DNA of 64,000 nt, from positions 3,293,421 through 3,357,420 of the forward strand of contig NW_004450477.1 of the NCBI RefSeq assembly GCF_000321225.1, given 5' to 3'. How positions within the stretch are numbered: position 1 is the first letter of the stretch; the number at the start of each line of letters is the position of its first letter. A program made the position numbers and the translations under genes. This DNA comes from Odobenus rosmarus divergens (taxonomy: Eukaryota > Chordata > Mammalia > Carnivora > Odobenidae). Shown in pieces: positions 11,825 through 25,803 of the stretch. The notes beneath the pieces are model-generated. The model was not told where the DNA came from, did not search any database, and worked only from the letters and a program-made list of their open reading frames with translations.

Positions 11825-12617
11825 CCTTTAGACGATACTTTTAAAATAACAACCAAATGTTACAATTTCTGAAGAGGGCATTAAGGTGATAGCACCAAAA
11901 TATTTTTTAATGATCATAGCTCTTTTATTTTTCACCATGTATTTCCTTTTGCTTGAGAACAGTATGTTATGTCTCTTTCTCTTTATCAAATGTCCTATGA
12001 AATCTATTTCCTTCTCTAAATCATACCTACTACTAAATTGATATTCAGAATTTAAAAAATGGAACCAGTGTACCCAGCTTCCAAACACAAGACATTAAAC
12101 AGGGCAAGAAATTTATCTGGTTGACCATAGGGTGAGGTGCAATTCTCTTTAGAATAGAGGCTTTGCCGCCTTGACCTTGTCTTTTACATTTGTGTAAAAG
12201 TACCCATCCATGGAATATCTGGAAGAACATCATGGTTATGCAAAGCTATAAAATAAATCTTTTTCTAGAATGCTAGTTTTACTAGAAAATTAAGAATAGA
12301 TGAGTGTGGGAAAATGTTTTATATTAAAATAGAAAAGATTGCTTTATGTAGAAAAATACAGAATGTGCAGGGATGTTTAAGCAAAAAAATAAGACTTCAA
12401 AGAAATTCAGTACTTTTGTCACAATTTTCACCCTGACCATCCAACTCTAAGGATATAAATTCTCTTTTCTTGATAGATTAGAATGCATTTTGTGGAAGTT
12501 TTTGAAGGAATACTCTGAGGCATTAAAGAAATGCTGAAAATGGTGATTTCTTACTTCATGAACAGGCTATTGGTCCTTCTTGTAAATAACAAAATTACAC
12601 TTGGAATATTATCTTGT
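11825..12617. other. Unannotated, no gene seen
   Basis: Sequence between two L1s. Minus-strand open frames at 11828-12088 and 12045-12233 have no family resemblance and no splice context, so I treat them as chance. Confidence 0.4.
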
Positions 12618-13086
12618 CCAGTTTTAACTTTTTTAAGTAAATGCATTTTTTTTTCAAGTTTTTATTTAGATTCTAGTTAGTGAACATGTAGTGTAATACT
12701 GGTTTCAGGAGTAGAATTCAGTGTTTCATCCCTTACATTTAAGTGCTTATCACAAGTGCCCTCCTGGATACCCATCACCCATTTAGCCCATCCCCTGCCC
12801 ATTTCCCCTCCATCAACCATCAGTTTGTTCTCTATGGTTAAGAGTCTCTTATGGTTTGCATCCCTCTCTCCTTTATTACCCCTCCCATATGTTTATCTGT
12901 TTTGTTTCTTAAATTCCACATGAGTGAAATCATATGGTATTTGTCTTTCTCTGACTGACTTATTTTGCTTAGCATAATACACTCTAGCTCCATCCATATC
13001 ATTGCAAATGGCAAGATTTCATTCTTTTTGATGACTGAGTAATATTCCATTGTATATATACCACATCTTCTTTATCCATTCATCAG

Positions 13087-14078
13087 TCAATGGACATTTT
13101 CGGCTTTTTCCATAGTTTGGCTATTGTTGATAGTGCTGTTATAAACATTGGTATGCGTGTACCCCTTCGAGTCAGTATTTTTGTATTCTTTGGGTAAATA
13201 CCTAGTAGTACAATTGCTGGGTGGTAGGGTAGTTCCATTTTTAACTTTTTGAGGAACGGCCATACTGTTTCCCAGAGTCATAACACCAGTTTGCATTCTC
13301 ACCAATAGTGTAAGAGTGTTCCCCTTTCTCCGCATTCTCTCCAACATCTTGTTAATTTTAGCCATTCTGACAGGTATGAGGTGGTATCTCATTGTGGTTT
13401 TGATTTATTTCCCTGATGATGAGTGATGTTGAGCATCTTTTCATGTGTCTGTTGGCCATCTGGATGTCTTCTTTAGAAAAATGTCTATTCATGTCTTTTG
13501 CCCATTTGTTAACTGGATTATTTGTTTTTTGGGTGTCGAATTTGATAAGTTCTTTATAGATTTTGGATACTAACCCTTTATCAGATACGTCATTTGCAAA
13601 TATCTTCTCCCATTCCGTGGGCTGCCTTTTAGTTTTGTTGATTGTTTCCTTTGCTGTAGAGAAACCTTTTATCTTGATGAAGTCCCAATAGTTCATTTTG
13701 TGCTTTTGTTTCCCTTGCCTCTGGAGATGTGTCTAGTAAGAAGTTGCTATGGCCAAGGTCAGAGAGATTGCTGCCTCTGTTCTCCTCTAGGAGTTTGTTG
13801 GTTTCCTATCTCACATTTAGGTCTTTCATCCATTTTTAATTTATTTTTGTGTATGGTGTAAGAAAGTGGTACAGTTTCATTCGTCTACATGTTGCTGTCC
13901 AGTTTTTCCAGCACCATTTGTTGAAGAGACTGTCTTTTTTCCAATGGATATTCTTTCCTGCTTTGTCGAAGATTAGTTGACTATATAATTGTGGGTCCAT
14001 TTCTTGGTTTTCTATTTTGTTCCATTGATTTATGTGTCTGTTTTTGTGCCAGTACCATACCATCTTGATGACTAGAGC
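13087..14078 (-). pseudogene. L1 ORF2 C-terminal fragments
   Basis: The minus strand reads in pieces through the ORF2 C-terminus: '[20 protein letters not shown]' near 13995-14060, '[20 protein letters not shown]' near 13640-13690, and '[19 protein letters not shown]' near 13390-13450. Frame changes and stops between the pieces show decay. These are non-coding relics of the same L1 insertion. Confidence 0.88.
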
Positions 14079-14571
14079 TTCAGCAATCAGACAACAAAAA
14101 GAAATAAAAGGCATCCAAATTGGCAATAAAGAAGTAAAATTATCACTATTTGCAGATGACATGATACTCTGTGTAGAAAACCCAAAAGACTCTACCAAAA
14201 ATTTGCTAGAACTGATACACAAATTCAGCAAAGTTGCAGGATATAAAAACATACAGAAATCTGTTGCATTTCTATACACTAAAAATGAAGAAGCAGAAAG
14301 AGAAATCAAGGAATCGATACCATTCACAGTTGAACCAAAAACCATAAGATACCTAGGAATAAATCTAACCAAAGAGGTAAAAGATCTCTACACTCTGAAA
14401 ACCATAGAACACTTAGTAAAGAAATTGAGCATGACACAAAGAAATGGAGAAACGTTCCATACTCACAGATTGGAAGAGCAAATATTGTTAAAATGTCTAT
14501 ACTACCCAAAGCAGTCTACACATTTAATTCAGTCCCTATCAAAATACCACCAGCATTTTTCACAGAGCTAG
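14079..14571 (+). pseudogene. L1 ORF2 reverse-transcriptase fragment (inverted part)
   Basis: An open frame of about 164 codons inside the inverted segment of the twin-primed L1. It carries [15 protein letters not shown], the YxDD-type catalytic box in its L1 form (FADD), followed by 'NKEVKLS..' to '[18 protein letters not shown]', typical of the RT palm and thumb of ORF2p. The frame opens upstream in the oppositely oriented L1 piece, so the first residues of the longer frame (from 14032) are not part of it. It stops at 14571 where the element has a frameshift relative to 'FFTELEQ'-type continuation. A dead fragment. Confidence 0.9.
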
Positions 14572-14710
14572 AACAAACAATCCTAATTTTGTATGGAACC
14601 ACAAAAGACCCTGCATAGCCAAAGCAATCTTGAAAAAGAAAAAGTGGGAGCATCACAACTCTGGACTTCAAGTTATATTACAAAGTCGTTGGCCAGTTTT
14701 AACTTTTTAA

Positions 14711-15687
14711 TCCTGTTGGTCAAATATTTCCCTTCCCTGTGCTTAGATGCTCATTTTCTTAATGAATTAATTTCTATGCTCCACATGAGGTAGAGGATTA
14801 GGTCTTCTTATGTTACTTTGTGGTCTGAGAATGCTTTGATGAAAAATGTAGATCCTGATACCAGATATTTTCTTATACATATACCTCAAGGGAAATATTA
14901 TTGAATATAAATTTAAAAAGAAGACGGATTTCAGAGTAGATACCAAATCTGGAGGCTGTTTTATTGGCAAGTCCTCTGCATTTAAAGGTTGTATTAATAT
15001 ATGTGCTCATATTAACTAGGCTAATAGACCACAAAGAAGCAATACATATCTTTAGATAGGCCTGTAGAAGAAGTGTTGCCTTTTGTGCTTGTCTGTAACC
15101 TTCCAGAGTATAATAATTGCTAAAGAGTAGTCTAATCATAGTAGCATAACACAAAAGATTAAAACAAAAAAGCCCTGTATAAATAGTGTAGCAACAAATT
15201 TTTCAAATATACCCCAGAAACTAAATTTAGAAGAGTGATTTTTCTAGATAGAGTCCTTATGTTTTGGGAAAAGCTCATTGTAGACTCTGGCATTATGAGA
15301 TATATCTATAAGCATTTTTGCCCTCAATGATCCTTAGAGTTTTCATGAATCTCCTTCAGGCCCAACAAAGGGAGTAAGTGAATGTTGGTGAATACCTACG
15401 TGTTTTGACCTGGTAGGCTCTAGAGATAATCTCTGTGTTTAGTTTAATGTTAAGGTAAACTTGGCATTCTACCTTTTTCTTTCTTTTTTTTTTTTTTTTT
15501 ACTATTTTTCTGACCCTGGAGCATTGCTTGCTGATGAAGCAGATCTTTGGGCCATTCCTTATATTTATAGGGGCCTTTAAGAATAGTCTTGAACTGATAG
15601 AGAGCCATTGTTATGTTCCTTTTGGATACCCTGTAACTGACTAAAGTTACTTTGATTATTTTTTTCTATAGTAGGCATTCAGTAAAT
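14711..15687. other. Unannotated, unique-looking
   Basis: No gene or clear repeat was seen beyond a T-run near 15485-15500. Open frames at 14767-15154 (-) show no protein features. Confidence 0.4.
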
Positions 15688-15906
15688 TTTTTTTTAAGAT
15701 TTTATTTATTTGAGAGAGAGAGTGTGCATTTGAGAGAGTGAGTGTGCACGTGTGCACCAGCGAGCACCATCGGGGGAGGGGTAGGGGGAGAGGAAGAAGC
15801 AGACTCCCCTCTGAGCAGGGAGCCTGACAGGGGCTGGATCCCAGGACTCTGGGATCATGACCTGAGCTGAAGGCAGACACTTAACTGACTGAGCCACAGG
15901 CGCCCC
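15688..15906 (-). mobile_element. Carnivore SINE (SINEC)
   Basis: Minus-oriented, with AAGATTTTATTTATTTGAGA at the left and GAGCCACAGGCGCCCC at the right. The head lacks 'CC' of the usual CCACCCAGG and the body has a duplicated GAGAGTGTGCAT-like block, making it longer than its neighbours. Flanks AGTAAAT (15681; 15910) suggest a short target-site duplication. Confidence 0.93.
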
Positions 15907-16104
15907 TTGAGTAAATATTTTTTAATAAGTACATGAAAATAAATGTTTTCTTATGTACTTACAGATTTTATTCTCTAGTCTTATCTTTAGGATTTTATCA
16001 ATCTAAACGGGGAGAGATTTTGCTACACTTAGAAAACTACATTTTCTCACCTTGACAGTGCTTTTTCTCTCCTAACAATATATAGCATCACTTATTTCAT
16101 GCTT

Positions 16105-16222
16105 ATTTTTTTTTAAGTTTATTTATTGTTTTTAGTAATCTCTACACCCAAGGTGGGGCTCAAACTCAGGACCCTGAGATCAAGAGTCGCTTGCTCTTCT
16201 GACCTAGCCAGCCAGGTGCCCC
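16105..16222 (-). mobile_element. Old short carnivore SINE subfamily
   Basis: A shorter and older tRNA-Lys SINE type: T-run then 'aagtttatttattg', 'gtaatctctacacccaaggt', 'ggggctcaaactcaggaccc' and 'cagccaggtgccccc'. It lacks the CT-rich body of the younger SINEs. The head is at the right, hence minus. Confidence 0.8.
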
Positions 16223-17042
16223 CATCTTTATTTTATGCATAATCCTACATATTTGTCACTTCTTATGCTAAATTTTGCATTTTTATGCTTTTTAGTATTT
16301 CTCTTATCTACTTTCTCTCTCATCCTATGGCTATATCTTTTGCCTAGATTATAGTATTGTATGCCTTGCACCTTGACCAAATGTTTGAGAACTTCTTTCT
16401 TATTCCTTTACAAATGCTCTCCATATTTATAAAGGATGTATATACAGTATTAGGATATTTATAGTATAGCGAAGGAAATTATAGAACTTTAGCTGGAGAG
16501 AATTTTAACAATTGTCTAGTCTAGCTTTTTTCTTCATGAGTGAGAATAATGATGCTTAGAGAAATAAGCACAGTTTTCCAGTGTCCCCATGTATACATGG
16601 TTTTCCACTTTGCACTTTGGGGGTTTACTTGATTTGGAACAGTATCTTGGCAAAGGCGAATCAGAAGCTGGCTGACAGATTGAAGATTTAGATGGTAGAA
16701 AATAATTCATGGTTCAAATGTTTGACAATTCTAGAAAAACTGAGAGGCAGCAGGAATTATTTTGAAAGGTAGGGCAAGTGTGCTTGAGAGTAATGGCAGC
16801 AAAGGGGAAGGCCTTGGAAAGGGATGGCAACAATGGAGGCAGGATAACCTGTGACCAGGGGAGATAAGTTGTCCTCATGTCTATTTGTTTAGTTGTCTGC
16901 GTTCTTTGTACTTGTTATCAGTTTTAGAGTTTACCTTCTTAGAAGGAAGGGCCTGAGTCCCATTCATGGACCTAATAGTATCTAAACATGAATAATAGGG
17001 GTTGGGGAAATGATTTTAATGTCATGATGAACAAGAAGACAT
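16223..17042. other. Unannotated, possible weak MIR-like trace
   Basis: About 16490-16580 has a 'tgcttagagaaataagcacag' block that could be a decayed MIR or similar old SINE, but I cannot align it with confidence. No coding signal. Confidence 0.3.
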
Positions 17043-17057
17043 AAACCTCTTTTTTTT

Positions 17058-17248
17058 ATTAAAGATTTTATTTATTTATTTGACAGAGAGAGAGACAGCG
17101 AGAGAGGGAACACAAGCAGGGGGAGTAGGAGAGGGCGAAGCAGGCTTCCCGCTGAGCACGAAGCCCGATGTGGGACTCGATCCCCGCACCCTGGGATCAT
17201 GACCTGAGCCGAAGGCAGACGCTTAACGACTGAGCCATCCAGGCGCCC
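17058..17248 (-). mobile_element. Young carnivore SINE (SINEC)
   Basis: Minus-oriented and nearly intact. The head reads GGGCGCCTGGATGGCTCAGT then CGTTAAGCGTCTGCC, the subtype with a one-base-shorter 'TCGTTAAG'. Flanking duplication AAACCTCTTTTTT (17043 and 17249). Confidence 0.96.
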
Positions 17249-17261
17249 AAACCTCTTTTTT

Positions 17262-19638
<2,377 letters not shown>

Positions 19639-19655
19639 CCTTCATTGACTTTATT

Positions 19656-19865
19656 ATTTTTATTTATTTATTTATTATTTTTTATAATTTTTTTAAAGAT
19701 TTTATTTATTTATTTGAGAGAGAGAGACAGAGATAGTGAGCGAGGAGAGGGAGAGGCAGGCTCCCCAGTGAGCAGGGAGCCCAACGTGGGGCTCGATCCC
19801 AGGACCCTGGGATCATGCTCTGAGCAGAAAGCCGACGCTTAACCAGCTGAGCCACCCAGGCACCC
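19656..19865 (-). mobile_element. Carnivore SINE (SINEC)
   Basis: Minus-oriented, nearly intact, with a long T/A-rich tail region at 19656-19700. Flanked by a 17-bp perfect target-site duplication CCTTCATTGACTTTATT at 19639-19655 and 19866-19882. Confidence 0.97.
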
Positions 19866-19882
19866 CCTTCATTGACTTTATT

Positions 19883-22800
19883 GTACTAGGCTGTCAATAT
19901 CAGGTTAGACCCTCTTTTGTGATTTTCTTCCTGCTGCCTTTCTCTCTCTGGGTTAAAGTAGTGCTGTTTAGTCAGAACTCACAATAAACTGTGCTCAGCC
20001 GTTTCGGGTCCTTCACTTGTCAAAGGAATGGAGACTCGGACTTCCAATAAAAGGCAGATTAGGAGTATTTTTATTTGTAACAAAAATTCTCATTTTGGGG
20101 CGTCTGCTTTTTTCCCACGTAACAACTCTGGAGATAAGTGGCCTCTGGCATTGCTTCCGTGGCTTAAAATTTTCAGCACTGGATCTCCACTGTTCTCTTA
20201 GCTTGTTCTAATGGTTGCAGAATTTCAGGTTGCAGAATGGTTGCTGTAATTCCAGGTATCATCTTTGCCCTAAGTCAGGAAGAAAGGGGAGGAAGGAGTT
20301 CGGGCAGTTGTGACTGTCTCCTTTTTTTAAAAAATGTGAAATCTTTCTCAGGGCACTCCCCACCCCACTCCCCATATTCCCAATCCCCCAGCCTCCAGTA
20401 GTCTTCCATGAGATATTTATTATCCTGAACTTTATTACATGGCCATGCTAAGCTGCAGGAGGGGCTGAGAAAGTAGGCATTTACCTTGTCCAATTTATAG
20501 AGTGAAAGGCAGCAATGGAGAAGGGGATTGGTAATGAAGTCAGCCTCCAACTCTATCTGGTAGCAGAAGTAGGGGAAATAGAAACCTTTTTCTATATAAG
20601 GGGGGGAGGTGATGATGTCTTGGCCTTCCTGAGACAAAAAAAAATTAGTATTATGTCCAGTGAAATTGGGGTAAAGTAGGGAAATAAGGTGAGAAAGGGA
20701 GATACTAGACAAGTTTGAAAGCCTGGCCACAGTTAAGGCCTTATCTATTTGGTAACGTGCTTAACCAAAATGTGTAGCTATCTGGAAAAGTTAAATCTAA
20801 TTTTGGTGGACTATTATATTTTAGCACTCTTTGCGTCAAGATTAATGGATTTAGTGCTGAAGTGTGAATTCAGCATAGCTACGAATAGTTTCCTCTGTCA
20901 GCCTAAGTAGTAAGATACCCCAGGTGATTGTAGTAGCACAATTTTTCCTATTTTTCCAATGACATAGCTCAGGAATCAGGAAGCTACTGCCAGGGGCCAA
21001 ATCCAGTAGGGTGCCAGCTACATCCAGCCGCGCCCATTCATTCATGTGTTACCTGTGGCTGCTTTTGCACTGCAGTTGCGAGCTGAGCAGTTGCAACAAA
21101 GACCCTGTGGCCTGCTTAGCCTAAAATATTTACTTCTGGCTCTCTACAGAAAAGTTTACTGACCCTTGATCTGTCTTATACACTAAAAAGGAAAGGAAAA
21201 TGCATGTCAATAAAGTCAAAGACTTAGACATATGTCACAGTTGGAAGTATTTTACATACAGTATGAAAGGATTTGACTTGAGCATTAATTATCATTGTGA
21301 ATGAAGATTGGTGTAAGTGTGAGACCATTATCAAAAATTGAAATGGTGTAGTTAATATAATTCACTTAAGATTTTTTTGAATCACCAAAAGATAGGTGGT
21401 ATTTGTGGAACTGTGGAAGAAAGGAGAGAAGAAGATACCATCTAAAAACAGTGACACCCATGGTTTTTATTCCAAGTAGATTACTCAGGTACAAATCTCC
21501 TTTACTGGCATAAACCTGTCAAAGGTTAATATAGATGATTTTACAGTACATAAAACCCTATAAAACTTAGAAACATAAAACAAGGTTATAATTTAAAACA
21601 ATATAATTTTAACTACAGATACATTGACCTATCATACATGAATGATTCAGACTCTTTCATATACATGAAATCAGATAATTTTAGATCATTTTACAGTCTG
21701 TTTCTGTGTGAGGAACTATATGAATTCTGATTTTTGGAATTTTAAAGATGTGTTATACTAAATTTATGGGTTTTTTGTTTTAAAAGTTCTAATAACTTGA
21801 TTTATTGCACTATACAAACACAGACCAGTCCCTTGGTGAAAAAGAGAAAAGATATTGTACGTGTTTGCATTTGGACCAGGCTTTTGAAGATTTGTTCTTA
21901 ACAGTGAATAGAGAATTTATTAGTAAAACATAAAAATTCTTGTAATTTTCAGTCTTTGAACAGTGCTTATTTCCTGAGAACTTAACTATGTGAATGAATA
22001 TACTATTAACCAAGTCAAGCAGTCTGATGAACCTGGTGGATTTTTGCCTACCTAAATGAGTACGAAAGGAGAGATAAATGTGAAACTTAAAGAGAAATAT
22101 GTCCAATAGGAATCGTTCTGAAGCATATTAGCGGGTAATAGTTTAAGACCCAGAGAATGTAACCATTAGAAAAGTTGATTAATATTTGAGCTAATTGTAT
22201 TTTCAGAACGTATGTCTCAGGTCAGGATGATATCAAAAGCTTACAGAAGGAAAGTAAAGTCTGATGTTTGCTGTTGTAACTGGCAGAACAAGGGAAGTGA
22301 TAGAGAAGAAAGTACAGTGGCTTTAGAGACAAAATCCTGTTTTCATGCTGGTAAGCTGTCTAACCTTGAAAAGCTACTGTCTAACCTTGAAAAACTAATG
22401 AACGTAGTTCTGAGTCTCTGTTTTCTTCTACAGTATGTGGATAGCTAATAATGCCTTCTCATTTCCTTGCCTTTCTTCATTGGGGCTCTGATGGCTTTCA
22501 TCAGGTTATACAAGTGCCTAGGCAGTTTCGAGGCCTACCGGGAGAGTGAGAGTGATCGGCTCTCTGCTTTATCTTCTAATTTCTGTGCAAGAGTAACTTC
22601 TCTACACTGCTTACACCTATTGGGTCCTCACTGAAAGGAAACTAGGTCTGACTTTCTTCTCCCAGAAACTGGACTGACAAATTTTTTTCTCTTCCTGGTC
22701 TGTTCCCATTTTTTCTCTGATTGAGACTTAGTAAATTGAAGAGGTTTTTAGAGGTGCTTATAGCTCAGATCCTTGATCCCATTGCCTGGGTGGTCATTTT

Positions 22801-24379
22801 AGAAACCTTGCTTTAGGAAGAAAGAATTTTAAAGAAACTAAACTTAACCTTTTTGAGGAATGTTTTAAAATGAGCCAAAGGTCTCAGGATGTATGTGCTG
22901 GAAATAGACTAGAGAAAGTTCACAAGAGTTTTATCTAATTATGTAAAAAGAAATCACTGGTTTGAATAACAGAGATGTTCAAAGCTTCCTATTTAACTAT
23001 ACATCTCTACTACAGGAGTCAGACTAGCATGATCGGCTGTTGGACTTTTGCCAAGGATAGGAACCACATTGGAGGAGTCTCTGTCATAAATCTGGGTGCA
23101 GTGCTGTTGGGTGGGTAGGAAGGGTGGGGAAGGATAGTTGAAATAAGTTTCAAAAGAAAGGTTAAATTTTTCCTTCCTAATTAATTTTTCTGGCCCATCA
23201 TAAGAGAAGGCAGGAAACCCTCTAGTTTTGGAAATAGTTTTGGGAGAATTAAAATTCTAATCTTCTTAAAATGAAGATTAGCAGAGGAGACGGTGTTTTG
23301 GTGTTTGACAGTGTGGTATACAAATGTAGCGAAGTATGTTGCCAAGCACTTATCAGCTGTGATGAATCTTGTCCTTTTTGTTTTCAATAAATACTGGGTT
23401 TTTGTTGTTTATGTTTATAAATTGAATTCTGTGGTGACAGAATATATTTCGTATTCTTGGATAAAGTCAGTTTACTCAATTTAACAAGCCCTAGACAATA
23501 TAGTTCTACTAATCGAATTATTATCTCTAATGCTGTGGAGGTTGTACTTCTTGAGACCATTTTATTTGCTCTGTGATGCTGTGTAACTTTAGCAGGTTTT
23601 GGACCATTATTATTGTATACTACCCTGGAATGTCATTTAAAATCATAATAACAGATTAAATAACTCTTTCCATTTGTATTATAGAGAAATAAGCATGTCT
23701 AACGAGAGAACTGATTATTACTATTACTGTTGTTGCCTAAACTTCTCTTAAGGATTATTTTGTTCTCTTAAAAATATTTGGATATTAATGCTAACTACAG
23801 GGGGGAATTGAGGATAAATGTTTGCAGAAAATAAAAAAAAATTATAAAAATTTGTCCATATACTTAATTTCATTCCAGTAAGCCTTTAGGGGTTAAGTTA
23901 CTCTGGGGTAGTGCGCATATTTACAGCTTTACTTGTCTGGAACTCATCCAAGAATAAAAATAAAAAGAAGCACTCCTCACCTGCTCTGGTCCCCTATGTA
24001 TGCACTTTTCTTGTATGAGAATTCCTGAAGCTGCCATATGGATAATAGTAAACTCATTATCTGGTGTCTAGTTTATAAATCCAGTGCAGATTAGAAGCAG
24101 AAAATTAGAAGTAAGGTTCGGAGCTACAGTGAGAATATTTAAACTGACAGGGGACTTCACAGGAAAACTGTTAAAAACCACATAAGAACTGAAAATACAA
24201 GCAGTCTAGAACTCTGGCTACCTAGGTATATCTCAAGGCTTTCATATAATAAATGCAGTGCAGTAGTTAACATTCATAGTGATAATTCTGAGGCATTGAA
24301 ATAATGTTAAATTGTTTTTATCCCCCATTACTTCTTAGTACTTCTTTTATTTTAGTAAGACATCTTACATTTGTATATT
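19883..24379. other. Mostly unique; one probable ancient repeat near 20240-20560
   Basis: At about 20240-20560 the wording ('aattccaggtatcatc', 'gtcaggaagaaaggggagg', 'ggccatgctaagctgcagg') recalls a widely dispersed ancient mammalian repeat that I cannot name. The 151-codon minus frame at 20275-20730 crosses it, and its peptide has no family feature I recognise, so I do not call it a gene. From 20740 to 24379 I found no repeat and no splice-flanked coding segment. A candidate frame at 22212-22448 follows 'tattttcag', but its peptide lacks coding character and no donor stands out. Confidence 0.4.
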
Positions 24380-24735
24380 AGTTTACTATTTACAGAGCAC
24401 TTTCATGTGTACTCTTTATTTTTTATTATTTTCTTTAAAGATTTTATTTGTTTGAGACAGAGAGCAGGCGGGAGGGAGAGGTACAAGGAGACTCTGTGTT
24501 CCGTGCAGAGCCCAGGGCGGGGCTCGATCTCCCCATCCTGAAATCATGACCTGAACCAAAATCAAGAGTTAGATGCTCAACCCACTCAGGCACCCAGGTG
24601 CTCCTCCCATGTACTTTTTAATCTTCACAATAACACAGTTAAGTGAGGCAGATACTCTTACTCTCATTTTACAGATAAGATACGGGTCTGGAGAAGTGAC
24701 TGAAACAGCCCATTGCATTTAAGAGTGAAAGCCTT
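24380..24735 (+). repeat. MIR-type SINE, split by a younger SINE
   Basis: Left half about 24380-24423 ('tatttacagagcactttcat') and right half about 24605-24735 ('ttaatcttcacaataacaca', 'ctctcattttacagataag') together match the MIR core order in plus orientation. MIRs are old tRNA-derived SINEs shared by all mammals. The carnivore SINE at 24424-24604 inserted into it. Confidence 0.75.
24424..24604 (-). mobile_element. Older carnivore SINE (SINEC) inside MIR
   Basis: Minus-oriented: TTCTTTAAAGATTTTATTTG at the left, a diverged head ('actcaggcacccaggtgctcc') at the right. Flanks resembling CATGTGTACTCTTTA / CATGTACTTTTTA look like a decayed target-site duplication. Confidence 0.87.
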
Positions 24736-25540
24736 TGACACCAAGTGGCTTTCCATTATACCAAATTATTTCTGCAGCAGTAAATGATACAAAGATCAAT
24801 AAGCCTTGCTTTTCTAGTTTGCTTTATAGTTAAAGCACAATTTAATGAAAGTTGGTTATATTATACAGTGCTTTTTTATTCAAAACTGGTTAAAATTGTT
24901 TTTTGGAACTCAACCTAAGTTATCCAGAAATCCAGACATGTAGAATGTTCCTGAGATTTTCTTGTGTTTTGGCTTTTTCATTCAGTCACCAAGCCTTTAT
25001 CATTTCCCTCTGAAATTCTGAGCCCATTGTTTTTTGCTGTTTTCTTGGGCACCTCCCTGCATTCTACCATTACACTGTGGTGTCCTTTTGTCACTGTCTC
25101 CTTCTCCACTGTCCTTTGACCCACTTCATTCCATCACTGCTATCAGGTTAATCTTTCTTAAGGACTATTTTTATTACATCCCCTTGGCTTTTTAATCTCT
25201 TTCCATGGCTTCTTATGGCCCAAAGTATCAAATGCATATTCTTAATTTTGACATTTAAATGCTCAGTTACTGATATCACATAACATATGTGACCTTCATT
25301 TTTATGCCTCCCTTGTGTGGTCCCTACATATGAGGTAGGAAAGATCCATTGGTTTTTCCTGCTTGTTACAGTTTATTTCTGTTTCTTTGTCATTGCTCCT
25401 TTTACTAATCTTCTTCTTCAGAACCTCTCTAAGACCTGTTCTCTGATAATTTTTTTTTATAGTACTAGGCTTTATAGAATCTCTATATATAGAATTCATA
25501 CCTATACTAATTGCCCTAACTTGTGTTTCTTATGGTTCTT
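24736..25540. other. Unannotated
   Basis: No gene. Open frames at 25302-25631 on both strands overlap one another and have no recognisable features. Confidence 0.4.
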
Positions 25541-25803
25541 TGAGCAACTGCGGTGTTGCAGGCAAGGAGGCAGGATCTCTCTCTCTCCATCCCTTCTCCC
25601 TACCCCCCACCCCCAGCCTTGCACCTTATGAGGAGGACACAGCAAGGTGGTCAGGAAGAGAGCTCTCACTGAAAACCAAACCCTGCAGGACCTTGTTGTT
25701 GGACTTGCCAGACTCTAGAACTGTGAGAAAATAAAGTTCTGTTGTTTAAGCCCCTTAGTCTATGGTACTTTGTCATGGCAGCCCAAGCAGAATTAGACAG
25801 TAT
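25541..25803 (+). repeat. MaLR-type LTR, 3' part
   Basis: A plus-strand fragment with the wording of mammalian apparent LTR retrotransposon LTRs (MLT1/MST group): 'gaggaggacacagcaagg', 'ggaagagagctctcactg', 'gactctagaactgtgagaaa' followed by 'ataaagttctgttgtttaag' and ending 'ggcagcccaagcagaattag' then 'aca'. The ATAAAG-like box fits the LTR polyadenylation signal. Non-coding relic. Subfamily not assigned. Confidence 0.7.

Larger units (their letters stand above)
12637..14692 (-). mobile_element. L1 with 5' inversion (twin-primed), about 2 kb
   Basis: One L1 insertion in two oppositely oriented parts. 12637-about 14078 reads on minus as the ORF2 C-terminal region and 3' end, finishing in an A-run broken by 'tgcatttac'. 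About 14079-14692 reads on plus as the preceding stretch of ORF2, with the reverse-transcriptase motif FADDM at about 14149-14163. The plus part ends at 'tacaaagtcgt'. The minus part starts just after the equivalent of that point ('ctagtcatcaagatggtatg'), so the two pieces look contiguous in the source element. Both ends share the duplication CCAGTTTTAACTTTTTAA (12618-12636 with one extra T; 14693-14710). This is the structure expected from twin priming. Both parts are 5'-truncated and non-functional. Confidence 0.92.

Noticed and set aside
13836..14372. 178-codon minus frame
   Set aside because: A chimera: its first about 98 codons are antisense to the inverted L1 part and only the rest is ORF2 text.
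20275..20730. 151-codon minus frame
   Set aside because: It overlaps what looks like an ancient dispersed repeat, and its residues show no family or compositional feature of a real protein.
22212..22448. Plus frame after 'tattttcag' that might be an exon
   Set aside because: No donor of quality, and the peptide is partly a short repeat (NLEKLLSNLEKL). No family resemblance.
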